DNA of 64,000 nt. Source: Cepaea nemoralis (lineage: Eukaryota > Mollusca > Gastropoda > Stylommatophora > Helicidae). The notes under the pieces were generated by a model. It had not been told where the DNA came from, did not search any database, and was given only the letters and a program-made list of their open reading frames with translations. This document shows positions 11,662 through 23,700 of this stretch, piece after piece (within the stretch, counting starts at the first letter, position 1; every line of letters starts with the position of its first letter). The translations under genes were made by a program, and so were the position numbers. The stretch is taken from contig JACEFZ010006307.1 of assembly GCA_014155875.1 (NCBI GenBank), positions 7,501 to 71,500 on the forward strand, read 5' to 3'.

Positions 11662-13170
11662 GTCAGGTCTTAGTCAATATGACTGAGCTACCGTATTAAC
11701 AAAGTAGACGGTTACTACCGGTTTCTGTTAGCGCCGAACGTTGGGCGGCGCTTACCAAACCGACACACCCCACATTGTGCAAACGGCTCTCGGGCGGAAA
11801 GAGCGGCAATGGTGAGGAGTACAAGCTCTTACCCTGGTGCGAGGAAATGCAAGCTAAAGACAAATGTCATGGCAGGGCAGACCAGGCCCTAAGCCTTGGT
11901 TGGCGAGCTGGTCTAGGATCGAAGCTCCGACAGGCGGACAGTTAGAGCATTGCTTTGCTGATCCGGCAGCTTCTGCAGCTTGTCTTGTTCCAGATGTAGG
12001 GGTGTTACCTTTCCTCTGGAGTGAACTAGGCAGGCCGAGAGAGGGATCATGCTGCATGGGCAACACATGATCTCTATATTTTAGCCCAGGCTTTGTGCTA
12101 TGGAGAGGCAACAACTCCATCCCTGGTCTTAACTGGTCTCGGAATCAAAGCGAGAGGCAACTGTTACGGGTTATAAGTCCTTGTCAGTTGGCGTAGACAT
12201 GGGGCGCCACGCGTTGCCTCTGACGGGGGAGGACACCTACAGGTGTCACTGATCAGCTACCGCCCGCCTCAAGCTGGGCAGCCCCCGGCCAATTGGGTGC
12301 TGATCCGCCACAGCCTGCCTGCTTCAATGGGTGCTTGGGGCTAGAACAAAATCTGAATCGCAGGCTGTAAAACCAATGCACCATGTACATAACACAAATA
12401 AAATAGAAACCTCAAGCTACGGCTTGCAACCTGGAAAGTGAGAACCATGTGTCCAGGATTTTCCACTGACTTGACCAATATTGACGATGTGAGAAAAACG
12501 GCTGTGATTGATGCCGAACTCAATCGTCTTAACATTGATATTGCTGGCCTGCAGGAGACTCGCTCGCTGAGTGAAGGGTCACTCGGGGAAAACAATTACA
12601 CCTTTTTTTTGGGAAGGGTAGAGGCAGGCAGAAAAAAGGCAACACGGTGTGGGCTTTGCAGTGAAGAATCGCTACTGGGAATGATTGAAAATTCCAGCAG
12701 GAGGAAATGAAAGATATTATCCTCTGCGCTTGGCAACCTCTTGTGGTTTGCAGCCATTATTACTGCCATATGCACCGACACTCGATCCTCTGATTGATGT
12801 GAGGTTCGTTCTATGAGGAGTTAGACTCCGCAATCAAGGCAGTTCCAAAATCTGACTACATTATATGCTCGGTGATTTCAATGCTCGGTGTGGGCAATGG
12901 ACTCGAGTTCATGGCCAGTGTGGCTTGGAAAATACAACATCGGTCGCATGAATGAAAAAGGGCAAAGGCTGCTGGAGCATTGCACCAGTAATGACCTATG
13001 TATACAAACTCCTTTTTAAAACAAAAGAGATGCATAAGGTCACATGGAAACATCCAAGATCCGGCCATTGGCACCAGCTGGACTTCATCATCACACGGAG
13101 ACAACATCTGAACCATATATCATTGACTCGAAGTTACCACAGTGCTGACTGTGATACGGATCATTCTTTG
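11662..13170 (+). mobile_element. LINE (EN/RT type), 5' half only
   Basis: Starts GTCAGGTCTTAGTCA and follows the complete copy at 53,163 through the 5' UTR and most of the endonuclease. It stops abruptly after ATCATTCTTTG at the point equivalent to about 54,671. The frame 12,438-12,710 carries the endonuclease start, including LQETR, then frameshifts. Later pieces (HKVTWKHPRSGHWHQLDFII and SADCDTDHSL, about 13,030-13,170) lie in another frame. It is a dead copy. The missing 3' part may have been removed when the unit at 13,218 arrived. Confidence 0.85.
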
Positions 13171-13217
13171 TGAAAACAGAGGTATAAACAGGAAGCAAGG
13201 ACCACTTACTTCTGCTA

Positions 13218-15434
13218 CGGTGATGTGAGGAGAAGAGCGCAAACCCTGACTGCGTAGGGCCCAAGAAGAAAATGAATAAAGTGAAAGAAACCTCTCACCG
13301 TCCTCGGTTAACAAGAATAGAAAAGAATTAAGGTTTAAGAAGATCCCAGGGTGGGCCGACAGGGGATTAGAACAATATTCTCCAATCCCAGACAAAGAAT
13401 TACTCCGAGGGCTGTTCTAACACCAATGACTATAACAAGAGTCTATCAACTAAACAACAAAGTAAGAGTAACACAAGCATCATTTATTTATTAAACTTCT
13501 AAACTTCACAATAATATACAGACATGTAGCATCAACAAAGAAATTAGGATACAGCAAACATCAAACAGCGAAGACACTAACCTAACAAACCAAATTCATA
13601 AGTGTAGCAAAAACTTCTAATCCAGTAAAAGCTACAAATCTACCAAACACTAATCCACCAAAAACTGATCCACTAAACCTAATTTATTAAAAACTTCTAG
13701 TCCACAAAAAAAACCTCCAGTCTACTAAAAACCCAGGAAAATCTAAAATCTAAAGCTAGAATTCTGGCTTTTCCTGTAGATAAATAAAAACCACAAAGAT
13801 ATTAGGCAAAGACAAGTCAAACATCTCAACATGATGGCCCAACAAGACAACAACAACACCCAGTCTCTCTACGTAAGACAGACAACACTCTTGTACTTGT
13901 GACGAATAGACACAAGACGCAACATCCTGACACATTCATTAGATTCACTTACATCACGAGCAAACACAACATCTCAACACTGACCTGGCCAACATACATC
14001 AGACATTGTAGGCAAACACAACATCTAATTATTAACCATCAAAGACTCATTATTTGCATCAACACATGGACAACCACTACAACACTGGTGTATGTAAACA
14101 ATGTCTTTGTGGCACAAACATAGACATGGACTGTGTAAATTCACACCAACCACATGATGCTTCAACTGGACAACAATGATATGAATAGGTTATAGGATGT
14201 GCTCCACATAAAATATAAATGACAGGGAGCACCTATTCAACAGCCTCCAATGTTTTCTACACTCACCACACATCCTCAATCCTACACCATGACCATGATT
14301 GTGGCCAAAACCACAGTATAGTCTACATACATCCGCCTCGATCATCACAGGCCACTTCAACCCCTGGCGGATATAATAATCATCATCCTCATCATGGCTA
14401 TCATCATCATCCCATGACCACCACCATCACAAGCATAGTCATCATCATGTGATACTTATAACACAATGTCCATCCAAGTAGCACTCAATCCGGTACCTAC
14501 ATCACTACACCCAGTCATTGATAATAATTACCATAACCTCATTTATAACAGTAATTGCTCTGTCCATGCATGTCATACCTGATGGGTTTTACTTTCTAGT
14601 TAACTTTTGCTTTCCCACCAACACCGGTTTTACAAACTCCCAATACTATATTCCTTAATGTTCCCTCAATGAAGCCAGCATTGAAATCCACCAGTCTATC
14701 ATCATGTCACCTCAGTTGCAAGCTGATGCACCATATGTCAGGAATCAACCCTAACTCACCATCATGACATTTAAATACCTAGACCCATAAGGGATGCCAT
14801 ATGACACAGGGCACACCTCTCCTGTGATGCCCATGTTATGATAAAGGATATCAACAACATGACACCACACACATTACCGCATGATATTACACATTACTAG
14901 CCGACAAGCAAAACATGCTCAACCGTGGAAAGCAATGGACACATATACCCAGTGGAATTACCATATTTGTAGAATGTGACAATGTAACATTTGCACATAA
15001 AAGAATCACAACATTCACAGAGAGTTGAGGATAAACATGTACTACACAGGAACTCAATTGAGGCACTCTTTGAGGCCCCTAAGATAGCTCATAAAATAAA
15101 CACACAATATTACCAAGTGAAAGTACACAAAATAGTGGCCACAGTGCCTCATTCATATGAGGCAGGATCCAAGAACAACAATGTCCATGGCAGGATACAG
15201 AACATTAGTTCTAATATAATAAACAGTGTACTATATATATTATGTCACTATTACACACTAATGACCAATAAGTGTTATTCAAGGCCCAACACAATCAGTG
15301 TAATCAGTTGTACCTGATGTAATAATGCCTAAAACAATTATAATATATATTGTTGCCATTAATATTATTCCTAATATTATTTCAAATTAATAACCAGCCA
15401 GCACTGATTGAGGCCAACACCATTAGTGTACTAT
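13218..15434 (+). repeat. 2.2-kb repeat unit, copy A
   Basis: Begins CGGTGATGTGAGGAGAAG and ends TTAGTGTACTAT. It matches copy C (17,157-19,416) in the same direction with scattered substitutions and small indels, such as an extra seven bases near 13,955. It has no convincing coding sequence. Poly-His-like frames near 14,219-14,452 arise from ATC/CAT-rich sequence. The family is unknown; an LTR of an unrecognised element or a large non-autonomous transposon are both possible. Confidence 0.85.
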
Positions 15435-17140
15435 CATGCAGTAATGTGTGTGGTGTCATGTTGTTGATATCCTTTATCATAACATGGGCATTGCAGGAGA
15501 GGTGTGCCCTGTGTCATATGGCATCCCTTATGGGTCTAGGTATTTAAATGTCATGATGGTGAGTTAGGGTTGATTCCTGACATATGGTGCATCAGGGTGC
15601 AACTGAGATGACATGATAGACTGGTGGATTTCAATGCTGGCTTCATTGAGGGAACATTAAGGAATATAGTATTGGGAGTTTGTGAAACCGGTGTTGGTGG
15701 GAAAGCAAAAGTTAACTAGAAAGTAAAACCCATCAGGTATGACATGCATGGACCGAGCAATTACTGTTATAAATGAGGTTATGGTAATTATTATCAATGA
15801 CTGGGTGTAGTGATGTAGGTACCGGATTGAGTGCTACTTGGATGGACATTGTGTTATAAGTATCACATGATGATGACTATGCTTGTGATGGTGGTGGTCA
15901 TGGGATGATGATGATAGCCATGATGAGGATGATGATTATTATATCCGCCAGGGGTTGAAGTGGCCTGTGATGATCAAGGCGGATGTATGTAGACTATACT
16001 GTAGTTTTGGCCACAATCATGGTCATGGTGTAGGATTGAGGATGTGTGGTGAGTGTAGAAAACATTGGAGGCTGTTGAATAGAAGCTCCCTGTCATTTAT
16101 ATTTTATGTGGAGCACATCCTATAACCTATTCATATCATTGTTGTCCAGTTGAAGCATCATGTGGTTGGTGTGAATTTACACAGTCCATGTCTATGTTTG
16201 TGCCACAAAGACATTGTTTACATACACCAGTGTTGTAGTGGTTGTCCATGTGTTGATGCAAATAATGAGTCTTTGATGGTTAATAATTAGATGTTGTGTT
16301 TGCCTACAATGTCTGATGTATGTTGGCCAGGTCAGTGTTGAGATGTTGTGTTTGCTCTAAGTGAATCTAATGAATGTGTCAGGATGTTGCGTCTTGTGTC
16401 TATTCGTCACAAGTACAAGAGTGTTGTCTGTCTTACGTAGAGAGACTGGGTGTTGTTGTTGTCTTGTTGGGCCATCATGTTGAGATGTTTGACTTGTCTT
16501 GGCCTAATATCTTTGTTGGTTTTTATTTTATCTACAGGAAAAGCCAGAATTCTAGTTTTAGATTTTAGATTTTCCTGGGTTTTTAGTAGACTAGAAGTTT
16601 TTGATAAATTAGTTTTTAGTAGACTAGAAGTTTTTGATAAATTAGTTTTTGGTGGACTAGAAGTTTTTGATAAATTAGTTTTAGTAGATCAGTTGTTGGT
16701 GGATTAGTGTTTGGTAGATTTGTAGCTTTTACTGGATTAGAAGTTTTTGCTACACTTAGGAATTTGGTTTATTAGGTTAGTCTCTTTGCTGTTTGATTTT
16801 TGCTGTATCCTAATTTCTTTGTTGATGCTACATGTCTGTATATTATTGTGAAGTTTAGAAGTTTAATAAACAAATGATGCTTGTGTTACTCTTACTTTGT
16901 TGTTTAGTTGATAGACTCTAGTGTTATAGTCATTGGTGTTAGAACAACCCTTGGAGTAATTCTTTGTCTGGGATTGGAGAATATTGTTCTAATCCCCTGT
17001 CGGCCCACCCTGGGATCTTCTTAAACCTTAATTCTTTTCTATTCTTGTTAACCGAGGACGGTGAGAGGTTCTTTCTCTTTATTCATTTTCTTCTTTGGCC
17101 CTACGCAGTCAGGGTTTGCGCTCTTCTCCTCACATCACCG
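15435..17140 (-). repeat. 2.2-kb repeat unit, copy B (left palindrome arm)
   Basis: Reverse complement of 17,157-18,865. It abuts copy A directly at TACTAT|CATGCAG. At sites where A and C differ, B agrees with C (for example CTGCAATGCCC versus CTGTGATGCCC in A, and absence of the seven-base insert). B therefore arose from a C-like copy by recent inverted duplication. It lacks the last ~550 bp of the unit. Confidence 0.92.
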
Positions 17141-17156
17141 TACTTGCTTCCTGTTT
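17141..17156. other. Palindrome centre (16-nt loop)
   Basis: The loop TACTTGCTTCCTGTTT separates CATCACCG on the left from CGGTGATG on the right. The loop corresponds to the extra 5' bases AACAGGAAGCAAG that copy A also shows upstream of its CGGTGATG, so B retains a few more terminal bases than C. Confidence 0.85.
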
Positions 17157-19416
17157 CGGTGATGTGAGGAGAAGAGCGCAAACCCTGACTGCGTAGGGCC
17201 AAAGAAGAAAATGAATAAAGAGAAAGAACCTCTCACCGTCCTCGGTTAACAAGAATAGAAAAGAATTAAGGTTTAAGAAGATCCCAGGGTGGGCCGACAG
17301 GGGATTAGAACAATATTCTCCAATCCCAGACAAAGAATTACTCCAAGGGTTGTTCTAACACCAATGACTATAACACTAGAGTCTATCAACTAAACAACAA
17401 AGTAAGAGTAACACAAGCATCATTTGTTTATTAAACTTCTAAACTTCACAATAATATACAGACATGTAGCATCAACAAAGAAATTAGGATACAGCAAAAA
17501 TCAAACAGCAAAGAGACTAACCTAATAAACCAAATTCCTAAGTGTAGCAAAAACTTCTAATCCAGTAAAAGCTACAAATCTACCAAACACTAATCCACCA
17601 ACAACTGATCTACTAAAACTAATTTATCAAAAACTTCTAGTCCACCAAAAACTAATTTATCAAAAACTTCTAGTCTACTAAAAACTAATTTATCAAAAAC
17701 TTCTAGTCTACTAAAAACCCAGGAAAATCTAAAATCTAAAACTAGAATTCTGGCTTTTCCTGTAGATAAAATAAAAACCAACAAAGATATTAGGCCAAGA
17801 CAAGTCAAACATCTCAACATGATGGCCCAACAAGACAACAACAACACCCAGTCTCTCTACGTAAGACAGACAACACTCTTGTACTTGTGACGAATAGACA
17901 CAAGACGCAACATCCTGACACATTCATTAGATTCACTTAGAGCAAACACAACATCTCAACACTGACCTGGCCAACATACATCAGACATTGTAGGCAAACA
18001 CAACATCTAATTATTAACCATCAAAGACTCATTATTTGCATCAACACATGGACAACCACTACAACACTGGTGTATGTAAACAATGTCTTTGTGGCACAAA
18101 CATAGACATGGACTGTGTAAATTCACACCAACCACATGATGCTTCAACTGGACAACAATGATATGAATAGGTTATAGGATGTGCTCCACATAAAATATAA
18201 ATGACAGGGAGCTTCTATTCAACAGCCTCCAATGTTTTCTACACTCACCACACATCCTCAATCCTACACCATGACCATGATTGTGGCCAAAACTACAGTA
18301 TAGTCTACATACATCCGCCTTGATCATCACAGGCCACTTCAACCCCTGGCGGATATAATAATCATCATCCTCATCATGGCTATCATCATCATCCCATGAC
18401 CACCACCATCACAAGCATAGTCATCATCATGTGATACTTATAACACAATGTCCATCCAAGTAGCACTCAATCCGGTACCTACATCACTACACCCAGTCAT
18501 TGATAATAATTACCATAACCTCATTTATAACAGTAATTGCTCGGTCCATGCATGTCATACCTGATGGGTTTTACTTTCTAGTTAACTTTTGCTTTCCCAC
18601 CAACACCGGTTTCACAAACTCCCAATACTATATTCCTTAATGTTCCCTCAATGAAGCCAGCATTGAAATCCACCAGTCTATCATCATGTCATCTCAGTTG
18701 CACCCTGATGCACCATATGTCAGGAATCAACCCTAACTCACCATCATGACATTTAAATACCTAGACCCATAAGGGATGCCATATGACACAGGGCACACCT
18801 CTCCTGCAATGCCCATGTTATGATAAAGGATATCAACAACATGACACCACACACATTACTGCATGATATTACACATTACTAGCCGACAAGTAAAACATGT
18901 TCAACCGTGGAAAGCAATGGACACATATACCCAGTGGAATTACCATATTTGTAGAATGTGGCAATGTAACATTTGCACATAAAAGAATCACAACATTCAC
19001 AGAAAGTTGAAGATACAAACATGTACTACACAGGAACTCAACCGAAGAACTCTGAGGCTACTAAGACAGCTCATAAAATAACCACACAATAGTGTCAAGT
19101 GAAAGTACACAAAATAGTGACCAGAGTGCCTCATTCATATGAGACAGGGTCCAAGAACAACAATGTCCATGGCAGGATACAGAACATTAGTTCTAATATA
19201 ATAAACAGTGTACTATTTATATTATGTCATTATTACACACTAATGACCAATAAGTGTTATTCAAGGCCCAACACAATCAGTGTAATCAGTTGTACCTGAT
19301 GTAATAATGCCTAAAACAATTATAATATATATTGTTGCCATTAATATTATTCCTAATATTATTTCAAATTAATAACCAGCCAGCACTGATTGAGGCCAAC
19401 ACCATTAGTGTACTAT
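17157..19416 (+). repeat. 2.2-kb repeat unit, copy C (right palindrome arm plus tail)
   Basis: 17,157-18,865 pairs with copy B. 18,866-19,416 continues the unit and matches the end of copy A. There is no credible coding sequence: mirrored open frames of 85, 64 and 67 codons appear in both arms because the arms are complementary, and none resembles a known domain. Confidence 0.9.
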
Positions 19417-20480
19417 TCCTTGTGACTAGACACATAGCAAGTGCATGTAAATATATTTGCGAAAGGTGGTACGTAGCATTAAATCACATTCTCTCCCCCG
19501 TGCGACAACCACCATGCTTAACTTAAAGCAGAATCTCAGTCACTGATTCCACCAATAACTTGATACACCTACAAATATTACTGCCTCCTGTTGACAGAGG
19601 TGATGCCAGACTTCACTTACTGCTGAACAACAAATTCCTATACTATATTGAATACTTAACTATATTGTAATGTACCTTGTCTTTCATTGACTGCAGTCCA
19701 AGTGTGTTTACTTTATTCACTCATAGCCACTCCACTAATAATAGTAATATTCTGTATACTATTTTCTTCAATAATTCATACAGCCAATATTTGCCCAGCG
19801 CTTACCACAACAAGATTCTTGAACTCAATAATTTACACCGCTGTAAAATAAACCATTAGTTCTGAATAATTATAAAGTATTACTAAGCCCCTGTGTGCCC
19901 AATTATCTCCTAACCTGTTAAACATTGTCTGCTCCTTTATCACTAGCCAATATTCCAAATTTACCTTTTAAGTTGCCTCGAGAACAAAGGCTAGATGTTA
20001 TCTGCTGAGCTGGCCTCCCACGTGTCAATTCTCCAAGTGCTGTTCCTCAATCTCCCACTTTTCAGTCTCATAAAACTCCCTAACACAAGTAGCTTCTAAT
20101 CTGTTTCTTGTAAATGACTTGTTGACGTCCGGATCGGTCTGCGCCATTTTCATAAAGAACCGATAACTCACGCGAGCTGGGGAGGGTTCTGCACGCCATT
20201 CTCTGCAGCCGAGCTTACAGATTTAATTTGTTAATTTTAGTTACTGCTAGAGAAATTATTAACTTAAAGATTAAAGCTAGGAATCAGTATAAGATTAGCT
20301 ATATTTTAAATCTAATTAGTTTGATAATCACTTCATTATTATTATACTGTCATAGCTTTACTGAACTATACATTTAAATAACCAAAGTACTATATGTCAT
20401 ACGTGGTTTATAAAATTAAAATTAATACATATAAAAGAAATATAATATAAAACAAATTAATTATGGTTACATACCACTGC
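19417..20480. other. AT-rich intergenic DNA
   Basis: Single-copy-looking, AT-rich sequence between repeat copy C and the Gag-Pol frame. I find no trace of the LTR at 25,288-27,250 here. A possible minus-strand first exon near 20,025-20,230 is listed separately. Confidence 0.5.
20025..20147 (-). CDS. Candidate 40-residue minus-strand micro-ORF or first exon
   Basis: On the minus strand, AAAATGGCGCAG (a good Kozak context that also matches the YY1 core) opens a 40-codon frame beginning MAQTDPDVNKSFTRNRLEAT and ending EEQHLEN. Its composition is charged and protein-like. A second ATGGCG about 50 bases upstream opens another frame, and a GTGAGT donor lies shortly after it. This may be the first exon of a minus-strand transcript. 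I recognise no family, and the coding status is unproven. Confidence 0.25.
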   Translation of the reverse strand: MAQTDPDVNKSFTRNRLEATCVREFYETEKWEIEEQHLEN

Positions 20481-20585
20481 AAAACTTCAGGGTCTAACTA
20501 CTAAACACACATTAGAAATAGGCATTGGCGCCTAGTCACTCAGTGGGGTGCACTACGGAAAAGGGCCAGTTCTACCTGTGCGGGG

Positions 20586-20627
20586 CCTTATATACTGGGG
20601 TCCCAGAGTTCCAGACCAATCAGACGC
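20586..20627 (-). promoter_or_regulatory. Candidate minus-strand TATA/CCAAT promoter
   Basis: Read on the minus strand, GATTGGTCTGG (an inverted CCAAT at 20,616-20,620) is followed at normal spacing by AGTATATAAGG (TATA box, 20,586-20,596). Transcription would run left, away from the Gag-Pol frame. A GTATGT donor-like site lies about 100 bases downstream. Confidence 0.4.
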
Positions 20628-20723
20628 CCTCTTGCAGAATTCCACCATCATCGTGAGCCGAGTACATATATTTGTTACTTGGAGATAATCTGCACCCTAT
20701 CTGCTGACTTACCTGTCTGAAAA

Positions 20724-23700
20724 ATGGCCACTCCTAAATTAACTGGGGCAGAACTAAGGGAAAAGGGGGAAGGAATGGGGTTGTCTGGTTCAGCTTTAAC
20801 GGATTACATACAGGAAGTGGAGAGAGAGTATCGTCAAGCAGAAAGAGATGATCGGAAGGCTGAATTGGAATTGAGGAAGATGGAGTTAGAAACTAAGAGG
20901 ATAGAAGCTGAGCAAGCCACTAGAAGGATGGAACTTGAGGCAGAGCAGGAGGCTCAGAAAAGGGAGCACGAGTACAGGATGAGGGAACTTGAGTTGAAGA
21001 GACAATCTAATGGGGAAACTGAGGGTGCAGTTGGAGGTTCCTCAGTCCCAGGCTCAACTTCAGCAGGTGGACATAGTTACCATGCTATGAAGTTTCCTCT
21101 AGCAATCTACGAGGAGGACAAGGAGAAGATTGACCAGTACCTTCAACGCTTCGAGGCCATGTCCGTGGCTATGGGTCTGGACCGTGAAAAATGGAATCTC
21201 AAGCTATCCCAGGGATTACGCGGGACCGGCTACGAGGTTTATTCTCGCCTGCCACCAGGACATGAGAACAACTATGACGAATTGAAGACGGCTCTGCTGA
21301 AACGATTCGAGGTTACGTCACATACCTACCGGAAAAAATTTCGAGTAGCGAAACGAGAACCGGGAGAGTTGTTTGCCGCCTACGGTTTGCGTCTAAAATC
21401 CTATCTTCACAAGTGGATGGATTTGGCTGGGTTCGCACATGACTATGAGAGTCTGGAAGAACTAATGGTGGTCGACCAGCTGAAGAAGCAAATGTCAAAA
21501 CCTCTCAGGACATTCCTGGGAGAACAAGGAGCGGAACGTATTGACCTCGTGACAAAATTAGCAGAACGGTTCGTAGAGGTACATGGGGAGGCCGGGGAAA
21601 ACCTTCCCACCAACACCAAAAGTCAGGAGAAACATGACAAGAAGAAAGCCAAAAGCTCAGGAACAAAAAAGGGGGAACCTTATGTGCAAAAATCAGAGGA
21701 TAGTTCAGAGAAGACGAAGGAGGGAAGCAAGAGCTCTTCGAGCTCTACACCAAAACGACAGTGGTCGGAGAAGTGGTGTTCAATTTGTAAGTCACCCACT
21801 CACAATACGAGGGACTGCAAATCGAAGGCTAAGAGCCCTCACTTCGCAGCATGTCAAGTGACTTCCAAGGAGGTTGTCACGGAAAATGCCAAAGTCAGCA
21901 AGAAGGCTCGCCATCAGGAGAGCTCACTCAAGGCCGGTACTAGAAAATCTAGGACAGGGAAATGGTGCAACCAATGCAAGTCAAACACGCACAATGCTAT
22001 TGACTGCAGGGAAGAGTCAGGAGATTCTCAATTCGTTATGTGCCCCGGGAGACCTAAGGTGGAGCCCACTGAACAGGTCGAGGCCGACGAAGAGACTCCA
22101 GACCAGGAAAAACCACCTGTAGTGGAATTGGTAGAGGTTAACGGTCGTCAAGTGGAGTGTTTGTACGACACAGGACTGGACGGGGAGGCCGTGATTTCTG
22201 CGGATCTGGTACACCCAGAACAATTCACAGATGAGACCATGGAAATAGAGCCTGCACAGAAGAGTGCTGTAGCCATGAAGTTGCCCATTGCTAACGTGGA
22301 GATTCGGTCAAGATATGTCACCGGCACAATCAAGGCGGCTGTATTGACCGATCCCATTTTCCCAGTAATCCTTGGTTGCCGGTATGTCTTTCTGGGAATG
22401 CCCAGGGAGCCAATCCATATGGGAGCAATACAGACTCGCTCTCAGACGAGAACGGAAGAGGCAGAAGCAATTGTGACTAACCCACTGCCGGGGGAGCTAC
22501 GAACTGCCCGGAGTGAGGATGATACTTTACGTCCTTGCTACAAAAAGCTGCAGAAAAGTGCTGATCCACCAGGACAGGGTCAGTACTACATGAAGAACAG
22601 GATACTCTACAGGAGAGCAGGAAGGGGAAACAACCTATACGGTCAGTTGGTCGTTCCGAAAGCTCACTGGTCCCAGATTCTTCATATGGGGCATACCATC
22701 TCCTTTAGTGGACACATGGGTATTGCCGCCACCATGCAGTGGATTTCCTGCCACTACTATTGGCCGGGAATGACAGAGGATGTGCGTCGGTATGTGAAGT
22801 CATGCCCTGAGTGCCAGAGGGTGGCACCGAAACACTGGACAGCACCGGTGGTCTTGGGTGAGATGCCCATTATGAACTCTCCTTTCGAGAGGGTAGCCAT
22901 CGATATCGTGGGTCCACTTCCCAGGACTAGGAAGAGGAACATGTATATACTCACAATGGTGGATTGCTGTACAATGTGGGGCGAAGCCATACCGTTGACC
23001 ATGATTGACTCGAAACGAGTGGCGGATGCACTGATGGAGGCCTTTACAAGATTAGGCTTTCCAGATCAAATTCTGACGGACAATGGGTCCCAGTTTTGTG
23101 GAAAACTCATGGAGGAGGTATTTAGAGTGTTTCACTCTAACCACATACATACCAGCCCTTACCATCCTCAAGCCAATGGACAAGTAGAGCGTTTCAACGG
23201 CACGTTGATGACAATGCTCAGGAAACTGGCGCAGGAAAAACCTGCTAGGTGGGATGAATATATCCCAGCAGCACTCTTTGCCTATCGGGAAGTTCCTCAT
23301 GGCTCAACAGGACTACCACCCGCTACGTTGCTGTTTGGTCGTCCAATTAAAGGACCGTTGGAAGCCATGTTGAGGAGTTGGACTGAAGAGGGGACGTCAG
23401 AAGAAGTGATCTCTTCCTATAAATACGTGGAGGAACTAAAAGAAAAACTCCACAAAGGATGGACTCTGGCAAATCAAAACTTGAAAAAGGCCAGGAATAG
23501 ACATGCGGCTTACTACAACCGTAGGTCAAAAGACAGATCTCTAGAGGTGGGAGACAAAGTTTTGTTGCTACTCCCAACGGGAAACAATAAACTGGAGATA
23601 GGTTGGCAAGGACCATTTCCCGTGGAAAGGGTGATTTCCAGAACCAACTATCAGATCCGGATCCGGGGAAAGTCGAAGATTTTCCATATCAATCTCTTGC

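Noticed and set aside
14219..14452. His-rich ORF in repeat copy A
   Set aside because: It arises from an ATC/CAT trinucleotide-rich stretch and is not kept in copies B and C as a coding frame.
16374..17923. Mirrored identical ORFs of 64, 67 and 85 codons in the palindrome arms
   Set aside because: They are duplicates generated by the inverted repeat itself. No domain is recognised, and copy A does not preserve them.
20528..20540. TTGGCGCC as a primer-binding site for the Gag-Pol element
   Set aside because: Only about seven bases resemble a tRNA 3' end, and the sequence before it does not match the 3' LTR end (CTTACGACA).
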